NCBI GenBank assembly: GCA_008931825.1
Contig: QXVZ01029557.1
Coordinates: 1-54,264 of the forward strand
Length of the DNA: 54,264 nt
Reading direction: 5' to 3'
From: Phallusia fumigata
Taxonomy: Eukaryota; Chordata; Ascidiacea; Phlebobranchia; Ascidiidae
Numbering within the stretch: the first letter of the stretch is position 1; every line of letters starts with the position of its first letter. A model generated the notes under the pieces. That model was not told where the DNA came from. It saw nothing but the letters and a program-made list of their open reading frames with translations, and did no database searches. Position numbers and translations under genes: made by a program. Below, piece by piece: positions 1-10,029 of the stretch.

Positions 1-87
1 TTGTGGTTCCTCAGAATCTTTGTCATCCTTACCTTTGTCAGCAATGCGTGCTACTTCACGACTTAAAACTTTACTTGCAGCAGACAT
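1..87 (-). CDS. N-terminal fragment of an unrecognised protein (runs off the window)
   Basis: An ATG on the minus strand (85-87) opens a frame that stays open for 29 codons to the window edge, beginning MSAASKVLSREVARIADKG. After that glycine a strong donor-like sequence (AAAG|GTAAGG on the minus strand) occurs, so the first coding exon may end near position 36 and the Lys/Asp/Glu-rich continuation may be intron. I do not recognise the family. It lies downstream of LRP2BP on the same strand, with about 850 bp between that gene's stop and this start, too far for a typical tunicate operon spacing. The call rests on the clean ATG, the charged open frame and the donor only. Confidence 0.4.
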   Translation of the reverse strand, partial: MSAASKVLSREVARIADKGKDDKDSEEPQ

Positions 88-933
88 GATTAAATGCGCC
101 GCCTCTTACATAGAAAAGTTACAAGTTAAGTTTTGCTAAAACCTATACCAACATCATACAAAACTAATCAACAGCTAACGTTTGACATACGCCCAGCCTG
201 AAAAAATTGTCTTCGCACTCGCAGCCAAAAAAGAAACAGGCACATGCCAAACCAACTAACTAAAGATACCCTGAAACCTGAATTTGTTTGTGAACGTAAA
301 GTTGTTCTTTTTCCCACTGATCTCTATTAACACATGCTAATAGAGATCAGTGTTTTTACCTTACAAAACATAAAAATCGTAGAAAGTATTGACATAGAAA
401 TCTTACCTACAGTTTAATGTTGCTTGTTTTATTTTTTTGTTTCTCGGAGAAACACAAGTTGCAAAATTGTTTTTTTCGTTTTCGGATATTTTTTAAATCT
501 TTTCGAGAGGCACTTTATTTCTTTTTGATTTTTTCCCTTTTCTGCTTTTATTGTTATTTCAATTTCATTCTGCTTTTAATATTTTCACAGAAAAATGAAA
601 ATACCATGTTATACATATGCATGCCAAGTATTTTTTGAAAATCTGGTCCAAGACACAATGGTTTAATAAATCTAGCAAGCTTGTAGTGAACTTGCACACA
701 AATATTGCAAACATCCTTCACAACAAAGCAACATAACAAACAGAGATACAGTGCGTCACCATAAGTGCATGTCACAATGTAATTACAAATAATGATGGTA
801 TCGTGTTTTTTCCAGGAATGACCGCTCATTATAAAAGTCCGTAGGCAACATCCATATGGAAATCATGACCTAGAACAGGGTCAAGCTCACATGTCTAAAA
901 ACAAAATATAACATTTTGAACTGTAGAAATAAA
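88..933. other. Intergenic region between the first gene and LRP2BP
   Basis: No convincing coding sequence. The stretch is AT-rich. Minus-strand AATAAA-type signals (seen as TTTATT on the plus strand near 513 and 546) could serve the LRP2BP transcript, whose stop codon is at 934. A short inverted repeat, CTGATCTCTATTA...TAATAGAGATCAG (about 318-351), forms a perfect stem-loop; it may be a small regulatory or termination hairpin or chance. Confidence 0.5.
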
Positions 934-2583
934 CTAAAAATTGCTCCAGACCTGATCAAAATACTTTTTAGCTTCCTCTACATTTTTTGTCACACCGTAA
1001 CCATTGTGCAAACATCTTGACAAATAAAAACAAGCATATGCTATTCCTTTTTGGATGTAGGTGGAAAGACAGCCTGTGTCTCGTGATAATCCATCGATGT
1101 CTGTGTATTCTACCACCCTAAACAAATCATTCAGTACATGGTTGCTTAATGAACCAATGTTTCTGAAAGTGTAGGTAGCTCACCTGCGAGCAAGGTCACT
1201 TGCTTTTGTGTACAGCCTTTTGTTGTAAAACAACTGCACCAGTCTACCTTGTGCATAAACATTACCACGATCAGCAGCCTCCTTTAGGCAATCATATGCA
1301 TTGCCTTCATTTTTTGCAATTCCAAGGCCATCCAGATACATCACACCAAGGATACCTTTAAAATTAACAAACATGCATAAAACCAAAATTAGGACAACAG
1401 TTTATGCCATCAAGATGGCTGTGCAGAGTGCCCAACCTTCTTGCCCTTCCAATATTGTATGTTCTAATCCTTACTAATTTTATTATGTGTAATTAAAATT
1501 GCTTGTGAAATTATCCAGCGGAACTGCACTATGAAATACTGCTTGACGGTAGACACATTACTAATATAACCCAGACAGACACTGTCCTTTTAGGGTAAAT
1601 ATGAAACAAACAATGAAACTTTTCAACAACCTTGTGATTCCAAGCTACCGTTTCCACATGCTTCTGAATGCCAGAAAAATGATTGTTTCAAGTTTAAGAA
1701 ATCCGGTCTGGCATAAAGCATTCCAAGCATAGTTTGTGCTAAAATGCTTCCCTTCGGGCTTCCATCATCAGCGGCCATCAGCCACCATCTGTATTATATA
1801 ATAAAGTGCCTACCGTATTTTGAAAAACTTAAAGGTAAAAATGACCAAAACTACCTTTCAGCATCTGCATTGCTTTGAGGTGCACCATAGCCTTCAAAGT
1901 AGGCACGGCCAATGTTGAATTGTGCTGAATGTTTTAGGTGGGCAGCATGTGCACTTTTTGTTTCAGCTACCTTCTTCATTAAATCAAAACCCTTTTTCTG
2001 AAAAAAATATAAAAAGCAAATGTGACTGTTCTTAAGACACTGCTGGAACACATGGTCATATTTCCATTAGTGGCTGGGGAGCATCCTATGATACGTACCA
2101 AGTCCTGTTTTGTTCCTAATCCATCATAGTACATGGTGGCAAGCTGATACATTGCTTGATAATCCCAATCACATATCCGCTGAAACTGTACAATGGCCTT
2201 CTCCAGCAAACCCTAGCAATAAATGTCACAGACATTGGTTATTTATATGCAGTCAATCCCGCATCTGTTAACCAGCTACATGCAGCAGTAGGTTGGTGTA
2301 AAAATCCACAAGTAAAACAACATTGTGAACAAATCTACACACCAAAGTGTCTGTTTTTCACCTCTTCATAGTAGAATTGTCCAAGAAGAAACGGTGCAGT
2401 TTTGTCGTCCGATTTTATCTTTTCAAGAAGATGACTTTCTATTTTTTCAAACAATTGATCGTCGGTGGCGGCACTAGCGGACCCTATTTTGGTGCTTTCG
2501 TCAACAACTTCGTCATGTAGTGTGCTTATCACGCTTCCACCACCAGTTCCTGGGGCCACGCTGACATCAAGGGACTTTTCCAT
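934..2583 (-). CDS. LRP2BP: LRP2-binding-protein-like Sel1-repeat adaptor (LRP2BP)
   Basis: Six exons on the minus strand: 2362-2583, 2099-2212, 1855-1997, 1631-1788, 1184-1355 and 934-1117. All junctions keep phase and give 330 residues, close to vertebrate LRP2BP (about 350). An N-terminal TPR-like block around GQFYYEE is followed by Sel1-like repeats with recognisable cores: YQLATMYYDGLG, FNIGRAYFEGYG, WLMAADDGSPK, LGVMYLDGLG, AADRGNVYAQG and CFYLSRCLHNGYG. Their order and spacing match vertebrate LRP2BP. Sel1 repeats are alpha-helical protein-binding solenoids; the vertebrate protein binds the cytoplasmic tail of the endocytic receptor megalin (LRP2). That role in this organism is inferred from homology. 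The ATG at 2583 starts exon 1, which has a divergent Ser/Asp-rich leader of about 45 residues. No truncation or frameshift is visible. Confidence 0.9.
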
Positions 2584-3582
2584 TTTGTTTTGTCAGATGA
2601 TTTTAATGACAAACCACAAATAGCCGCAAGTTGGATACTTACGGTTTGTGTATTTGGTAAGCGAAATAGTCAATGTTTTTGTTTACGTTTAAACCCATGC
2701 GACAGAAGAACAAAACATTCTTTTGTGCCCAAATACCATCACCTTTCTATTTGTTGGGTAAAAAAAACAGCAGTTGAAATTAAAAAGTTGCATTAGCCAC
2801 GCAAGTCCCAAATTTAGTTGATCAACGACCAAAAAATATTTTACAATGACGTTTGTAATGCATAGGATCTGTAACCATGACTACTGTCAAGTTAGGCGCG
2901 GATTATGCATAGATATATCATACTTTGCTTTTGCGACCAAGGCGAATTCGCTGGTTTCTGCAACCAAGCCAAAAATTAGATTATTTGGCTAAACCAGTAA
3001 TTGTCAAGATAAGATCCGTGGCCTCAACTTTTTAACTCCTTTTTATCGGTGTGATACCACGCAAATGTAATGTTTTAAAAATTTCTTTTTAATATTCTCG
3101 TCCACAACTTAACCAACAGTCCCATTGGTCGAGTATGCCACCTATTTGTATAAAACTGCTTTGTGATGTTAAACTAAATCTGGCCTCGATGGCAAATCAT
3201 CTATAAGTTGCGAATGAAGCCTTCAGCAGGAATCTAAAAAAATAGTCAGAGAACCGCTAGTCTGAACTATCCGGTCGAAACCATTATTTAAGTGAAAATC
3301 GACTGTCATCCAGTTTGCCACCCACCGAATATTTGCTCATGCGTTACCTCCGGATAGGCTGCTGTCGTTGGTCAGTGTTTTAGCTAAGGCTTTTTCTAGC
3401 AAATGTCCGGATGTAGTCGAAAGCCAATGCTTCTTGTAAACATAGGTAGCCAGGAAAAATATTCACATTACAACACCAAATGATTTTTGTATGATTTATA
3501 ACGGAAAGCGACAGCGAATTGTCCGGTCATCGGTTGGCAGCATAAACATTTTTACGCACAAAACTTGGGTGACGAATCGCCG
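2584..3582. other. Spacer between LRP2BP and MAD1L1
   Basis: Both neighbours are on the minus strand, so this holds the 3' flank of MAD1L1 and the promoter side of LRP2BP. An ATTAAA-type poly(A) signal on the minus strand lies near 3086-3091. The short open frames here (for example 2590-2796 +) have no family resemblance and no splice context. No trans-splice acceptor is obvious directly upstream of the LRP2BP ATG. Confidence 0.5.
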
Positions 3583-6500
3583 CTATGTCATGAGAGTTTG
3601 CTGACCGAAAAGATTCACTGATAGGGCACTTAGAAACATGGGAATGCTGCGTTGGTGATGCAAGTGCAAATTGACCAGATCCGTCAATGTGTTTAAGTAT
3701 TCCGTCTCCAGCAGCTGCATTTCGCCGTTATCTTGCATCTAAACACATAAAATAGACAAGTTGACGCTTTTTTCTTATTTCCAATGAGAGTAAAACATGC
3801 GTTACCTGGAATAGCAGGTAGTCGGATTCGGATTCCGCGTACATCGACAACAGTTTGAACTTGGAATCGTTCGAACTTTCGATTCGATAGCCGGTTAGTG
3901 AATAACAAGCCTGGAATAATCGTTTGGATAAGAAACTTTGACAGTACACAAGTTGATAACTAAAACGCGCACCTGACGAAATTCCTGGATCTTTTTTGTG
4001 AAAACCTCCTTCAGGCGTTGATTCCGCAACTCAGCCATATTTGCCTGCTCCTGGGCTAATTTGATTGATTCGACTGCAAAATCACAAGAAGATAACAAAA
4101 TACAGTTACTACATAAAGACATAACATCGATTGCCAGGTATATCTAATAGCACAAATGGGAAGTGCGAAGCCAGTACAGAGCATCGGCTTTTTGATGTTC
4201 GTTTTTTTAATCAAAATATGTCAAGGTGGCCCGAAATCCGAAATTTAAAAGATCCACGATAGAAGAATCATTTTTTTAACGTACACGATGATGTATATAC
4301 ATGTTACACACCCTAATTCCGTGTTGTGAGTTGTGAGTACGAAAAAACATATTTATGTACGTTTTAAGCACAATAATGCCCCAAAACACAAAGAGCGACA
4401 CACACAGGTACAAAATGCCGCTGTTTAGCCGCTACTAAAAAACGCTGATGATTGGCTAAGGTTAAAAAAGATTCTTTAAACGTACTTGGCAAGTTTCATC
4501 ACACCAGTTTTCCAGTACACCACGCACGTGCCACAATACCCGAAACCAGCTCGACCGGACAGAGGGGCAACTCTAAAATACGCAATCTACGCAATCTATT
4601 TTAANTGCCCCCCCTTCACTTGATGCCCTAAGCACGTGCTTATATTGCTTAATGGTTAATCCAGCCCTGACGATGATGTATACACATGTTACACACCCTA
4701 ATTCCGTGTTGTGAGTTGTGAGTACGAAAAAACATATGTATGTACGTTTTAAGCACAATAATGCCCCAAAACACAAAGAGCGACACACACAGGTAAAAAA
4801 TGCCGCTGTTTAACCGCTACTAAAAAACGCTGATGATTGGCTAAGGTTAAAAAGGATTCTTTAAACGTACTTGGCAAGTTTCATCACACCAGTTTTCCAG
4901 TACACCACGCACGTGCCACAATACCCGAAACCAGCTCGACCGGACACAGAGAGCAACTCTAAAATACGCAATCTACGCAATCTATTTTAATTTAAAGCAA
5001 TTTGAGTAGATTAGGCACACAGCCTGGTTTAGTTCAATCTCATCAGGTTAGGCACTCAGTCTAGGAATACGATGCTCAGGTTAGGCTCGAATTCTGTACA
5101 AACTAGACTGATCAAACGCAATTCAGGCAAATTAAGGTGTTTAAGCCTGGAATAACTTAACGCAATCTGGAATGCCCACGTGTGCGTAGATTGCGTATTT
5201 TAAAGTTGCCCTGTCTAACTTGGGCATTCCAGATTGTGTTGAATTAAACCAAGCTGTGTGCCTAATCCACTCAACTTGGCTGGATTGCTTTGAATTAGAA
5301 TAGATTGGGTGGATTGCATAGAGTGAGTATTTTAGAGTTGCCCCCAGCGCGTATCGAAGTGAACACTTGTAGTTTGGGTCCGTCGCTAGTGTGTGGGTTG
5401 CATTATTGTTTTTTAAAATCGGTAAATCTAACCTTCTGCCATGGAAACCTCATGCCCATCTGCAGCTTCCTTTAACTTCTGTCGTAATCTAATGCATTCT
5501 GCTTTAAGGTTTGCAACGTCTTGCTTTGACTTCTGATGTGCCAAGTCAGCCGGATTCATGGCAAAGTGGATTACCTGCAAAACCAGTCATAAAATATAAA
5601 TGTAATTGTGTATTTATCGAAAACATGCATTACTTACTTTGGTGTTGTCAGGGTTGTAATCTCCCTTTATCTTTCCCTGCTCAATCCAGGCCTCAAGTCG
5701 TTCAATTTTATCAATCAGAGCTGGTCTTTCCTCCTCATACTTTTGCATCTGTACCATGGAGGATTTTTTAACGTATTTGTACATGTTTGACACATGCCAA
5801 CAAACGGGCAATTACACATGCTTATTGCCACATTCAAAGCAATTTTTATCTGTGAGATTTTTCAACATGCATTATGAAAGTCAGTTTCAATGTATTGTCT
5901 CCACCTTTTCCCTCAAAACAGAGTTTTCCACATCCACTGCCTGAGAAACAGTAGGGGAACCTGGTGTTTTTTCAGAAACAATTCCTGATTCCGAAGTCTT
6001 GACCCCAAGTCGGTTCATCATGCCCTCTTCTGTTAATTTCTGCAAGTATTTGACAATGACACAAATATTTTTCCTCAAATTAGTTTTTAAACCTTGTTTT
6101 CTTCTTCCAGCTCCTCAATCCTGTGGTGAAGTCTCTTATTTGATTCTACCACATTCTCAATTCTTTTGTTGAGTTGAGTGGTATGGGATGTCATAGTTAA
6201 TTCAGCATCATAAGACTGGCAATGTATATATACAGTGAAATAATACTAGTGAATTCTAACATTCTACACAAACTTCTAAGGTACCTGCAGTATCTCCCTA
6301 ATTGAGTCACGCTCTTTTGCCAACAGGCCAGCACGTTTGCGTAATCGGAGTAATTGAGCATTGAGGGATGCACAAATTTCACTCTTTTCTGTCAACTTAA
6401 TTCAAAAAACAAAGTTAGTTATTTCGAAGGTAGGTAAATCATTGGGGATATATGCATCATACAAAAACCTTTCTGTCAACAGCTTTGATTGAGGAATTAA

Positions 6501-9500
6501 GTTCAATATTGTGGTTTCTAAGGGTAGAAAGTTCGGACTTTAGGGTTTGATTTTCCTCTTGGGCTGTTGACAGTCTCTGAGACACCGAATTTAGCTGAAA
6601 TTTTTTAAAATATGTTAAAAAAAACAGCGTTAAAAATAATAAGCAGATGTATCAATACCTACCTCAATTTGCAGTGTTTCATGTTCATTTTTTGTGACAC
6701 TTATACTTTGCAGTTGTTCAATTTTTTGTGTCAGCACATTGTTTTCGATTTCTAGTGAAGGGATACCGACACACTTTGATTCCGCTCGTGCCAACTTGGC
6801 CTCAGCAGAATGAAGCTTTTCTTGCAAAAGAGCATAGTTGTCTTTGTTTTGCCTGTAATTAGTAACACACAAGTACAAAAACTTGTTTAAATTAGTCAAG
6901 GGTAAAATAAGACTGTACCGAAAAAGGTAATTTTCATCCTGGATTCTTTTAAATTCCACTTCAATATGCCTAAGACGATTCATTTCATCTTTCAGTGTCT
7001 AAAACGAGATATATTTATATTTTTATACATATGTATGAATATGTATATTGTTACATATCTAACATGATTCATTTCTTATTTTAGTGTGTAAATTGTGGTT
7101 AACATAGTTTTATACAACTTGTGTTCAAAATGAGCACTTACATACCACATAAAATTCAAAACGTGGTTTGTACATTCTAAGCAGTTTTTTTAACTACTGC
7201 ACATAGTTTAACACCTTCGCTAGTGTTTTAGTGTCTTGCAAAGTTGAAAGTTCCTGCTTCAATCGGTGAACCTGTTGTTCACTACTAGCCAGTTTGCTCT
7301 TAGTTTCTTGATAATCCTGCAGAACTGTCTGAGAAGCTTCCAAACTAGAAGTACAAAACATGACATGTTTAAATGGAGGTATACTTTGTGAGTTTTTTAT
7401 ACTGCCGAATGCTTTGAGACACAGAGACAAAAACGTTTTTCATGTCAACCAACGAAAATACTTAATTAGGTTAATCTGATACCATTGCCCAATATTTGGC
7501 ACCAAAAGTCTGATCAGTCTAATAGCCGATGAATAAACAGAAAATTTGTTTTGTCCTTTGCCACTAACTACATTATATTTTGTGCATAATGTTAACCGGT
7601 AATAACCTATTAAAAGAAACAAAGGTTTCTGGTAGTAAATAATGGTTCAAACATATTTTGCAGCAAATTTTTATTCAGCTAGCATTGGTTACACTCATAG
7701 TCGATGTGGTTTTTGTTATGTATGCATGAATGTTGAACATTTTTACACAAACCACTGTGTCAAGTTTGACAAACATGTTAACTATTCCCAAAGGCCCTAA
7801 AGTGATACAAATGTTTGCTTCACTGACAACTACGATAATAGCAATAGGTTGCATCATTGAAACAGGAACTTTTGGCATACTTTTGCTGCAAAAGTTCGTG
7901 ATATAGGCATAGCCAAAGTTTGAATCTTAAGTATTGATATTTGCAAGTATCAGATAAGTAGCAAAAAAATCAAATTTCTGCAATGACACAGTGTTGTCAT
8001 GTCAAATACCCTTAATGTTATCCAACAATAATTCAAACAAACTTGATAACGTTCTATTCAAAAGTGAAAAGACTCATTTGTAAACACAGACAGTTTTTAG
8101 CAGTGTTTTACCTTCTTTTGTATTGGTCCATATGAGTATAGTGTTCTTCACATTTCAAGTTAAGAATGTTGTNATACCCTTAATGTTATCCAACAATAAT
8201 TCAAACAAACTTGATAACGTTCCATTCAAAAGTAAAAAGACTCATTTGTAAACACAGACAGTTTTTAGCAGTGTTTTACCTTCTTTTGTATTGGTCCATA
8301 TGAGTATAGTGTTCTTCACATTTCAAGTTAAGAATGTTGTTTTGTGATTGAAGCATTAGATTATGTTCAGACAATTGTTGGTTTTGGTTTGTCAGCATAG
8401 ACATTTCATCTCCCAGCCCTTACAAAAAAGGTAAAACTTATTGAAGGCAATCTAGTATAAAAACAAGTAGCGTAGCAGAAAGATTTCTACTTGAGTCAGC
8501 TTCTTGTTTCATTGTCTCCAAATGCAAGTAGCTGTTTTCCCATTTGGAAATTTCTGTTTCCTTGTCTTTTCGCATTTGTTTCACCTCATCTTGCATATCC
8601 AGTAACTGGGTAGTAAGGCTGTTCACTTTTGCCTGCAAACTATCAGATCTAAAAAAATATACAACACATCAAATACATCATTTTTTGCTGAGTTAGATAA
8701 ATGCATAAAGCATTGTCCAAGTCCATACTTGTCTTTAAGCATTTTGTTTTGAGCTGTCAGCTGCTCAAACTTCGACTCCAGTTCAATATTTGCTTTAACA
8801 TGAGCTCTCTCTGATGATGCATGTGCTGCTTCTATCTGCTTCATTTTGACCTAAAAGCAATGCAACAAAAATGTAATTTGTGTTTACTACAAGATGTTTG
8901 TTCTCAATCGATTTATTGTTTGTACCCTCATCATCACATTTGATGCTTTGGAGGTGTTTTCTTCAATGCTCTGCAAAACAAAAGATTTAAATTTACTCAT
9001 ACAGATGTTGAGTTGAGATATACATAGAAATAAGCAAACTTAAGCAGCATCGTTCCAATCCAACCCAGTAAACGCGATGGGTTGGCCCAAATGGAAGTTT
9101 CTAACTTTGAAAATCACAAAAAGTAAACATAAAAATGTTTCCATGTAACTGTAATGAGGCAGGTATCTCGATGGTTGACTCATTGTGAGCATAACGTGTT
9201 CAGGCGTTGTCCCCTCCCCCCTCCCCCTGATAAAAACGAAACAGACAAATATATTCACTAAAATCAAAAATCAAACNGTATCTCGATGGTTGACTCATTG
9301 TGAGCATAACGTGTTCAGGCGTTGTCCCCTCCCCCCTCCCCCTGATAAAAACGAAACAGACAAATATATTCACTAAAATCAAAAATCAAACAAACTGTAC
9401 CATTTCGCGCGATGGATTACTGCTTTGCGACGATAAGAATCGTTGAAAATCACCCATGATACGAAATGCAGTTGTATTTTCAGCAGTTTCGCAGTAATCT

Positions 9501-9505
9501 TCCAT
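3583..9505 (-). CDS. MAD1L1: Mitotic spindle assembly checkpoint protein MAD1
   Basis: Seventeen minus-strand exons reconstruct 692 residues (human MAD1 is 718): 9401-9505, 8926-8970, 8729-8850, 8491-8648, 8280-8418, 7215-7344, 6919-6998, 6663-6852, 6469-6594, 6285-6395, 6093-6215, 5905-6039, 5638-5748, 5433-5574, 3973-4073, 3806-3910, 3583-3738. All junctions are phase-consistent. The start resembles MAD1 (MEDYCETAENTT). A long coiled coil carries the landmark KRAGLLAKERDSIREIL then SYDAELT. The MAD2-interacting region is DNTKVIHFAMNPADLA, matching the vertebrate KVLHMSLNP motif. The C-terminal BUB1/kinetochore segment has NQRLKEVF, keeping the RLK motif, followed by the RWD-like domain (ACYSLTGYRIESS to the end). 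The protein anchors MAD2 at unattached kinetochores. Single Ns at 4605, 8173 and 9276 introduce duplicated intron sequence and a partial duplicate (8112-8172) of the fifth exon. Confidence 0.93.
4284..4990. repeat. Direct copy pair around the N at 4605 (likely unmerged haplotypes)
   Basis: The segment 4284-4604 recurs at 4671-4990 with only a few substitutions. The first copy stops exactly at the single N (4605); the second contig begins with about 65 bp lacking a partner and then repeats the sequence and runs on. Both copies are in a MAD1L1 intron. This is the pattern expected from two overlapping contigs or alleles laid end to end. Confidence 0.75.
4951..5345. repeat. Foldback (long inverted-repeat) element cluster in MAD1L1 intron
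   Basis: A terminal motif of the form GGGCAACTCTAAAATACGCA occurs on the plus strand at 4951 and, reverse complemented, ending at about 5211 and again at about 5345. The outer pair stays similar for about 100 bp inward, with shared blocks such as GATTAGGCACACAGC and AAAGCAAT. An internal inverted pair shares GGAATGCCCACGTG-like sequence (5168-5181) and its complement near 5222-5231. This is a nested foldback/MITE-like structure. No clear target-site duplication could be identified. A further plus-strand copy of the end motif near 4567 belongs to the duplicated contig. Confidence 0.65.
8006..8340. repeat. Direct copy pair flanking the N at 8173
   Basis: 8006-8172 and 8174-8340 are the same 167-bp sequence with two visible substitutions, abutting the single N. 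The copy includes the 3' part of a MAD1L1 exon (real exon 8280-8418; duplicate fragment 8112-8172) and its donor site, so automatic gene models may insert a spurious partial exon. Confidence 0.85.
9163..9389. repeat. Direct copy pair flanking the N at 9276
   Basis: 9163-9275 and 9277-9389 are 113-bp copies that look identical, lying in the first intron of MAD1L1 and separated only by the N. They contain a C-rich tract that may have hindered assembly. Confidence 0.85.
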
Positions 9506-10017
9506 TTTTCACAGATATGACAAACTTAATCTACATTCACGAGCAAAAACTTACAAAATCTTTGAGACATAAATCCCGCGTGAGCAGTCAAGCGTTTCGG
9601 AACTTTATTTCTTGTTGAGTGATTTTAGTATAGGTTTGGGTTTATTGTTTCTTCTCCGAATGTTTTTTTGGTGTAGCAGTCACTAAAACGTATTGCGATA
9701 AAAATGTGTTTTTTGTTTATTCTTTATGCCGTTTGTATTTGCGATGCTCAGTGCTAAGTTAAATTTTGCCATATTTTTTATTCCTATGTCATCAGTGGTC
9801 ACTACGTAAACTTATCAACAAGAAGTTGTTGATTTTGTAGTTGTAACTTGACTAACAAGCTAAAATTTTTAATCAGACCCCACAAAATGATAAATTGAAG
9901 TTATAGCTAATATTAGGTATATAGCCTAAATGATGTTGTGTGAGACCTTTCAGCCGTGTTTTATGAATAATATTGTGCACTACCCCTGCTGGGTCCTGAC
10001 AGCTAAACCTAACTTTA
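9506..10017. promoter_or_regulatory. Head-to-head intergenic region, MAD1L1 / EDC3
   Basis: The MAD1L1 start (9505, minus) and the EDC3 start (10030, plus) diverge and are separated by 524 bp, so this segment must hold both 5' regions. I see no consensus TATA box at a convincing position. The shared-promoter role is inferred from arrangement only. Confidence 0.5.
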
Positions 10018-10020
10018 TAG
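10010..10020 (+). promoter_or_regulatory. Probable trans-splice (or 5' UTR) acceptor upstream of EDC3
   Basis: The sequence CTAACTTTATAG ends at 10020, nine bases before the EDC3 ATG at 10030. It combines a branch-point-like CTAAC, a short pyrimidine run and an AG. No matching upstream donor is evident. In tunicates many mRNAs receive a spliced leader at such unpaired acceptors just before the start codon. An ordinary 5' UTR intron is the alternative. Confidence 0.5.
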
Positions 10021-10029
10021 ACTTCTAAC

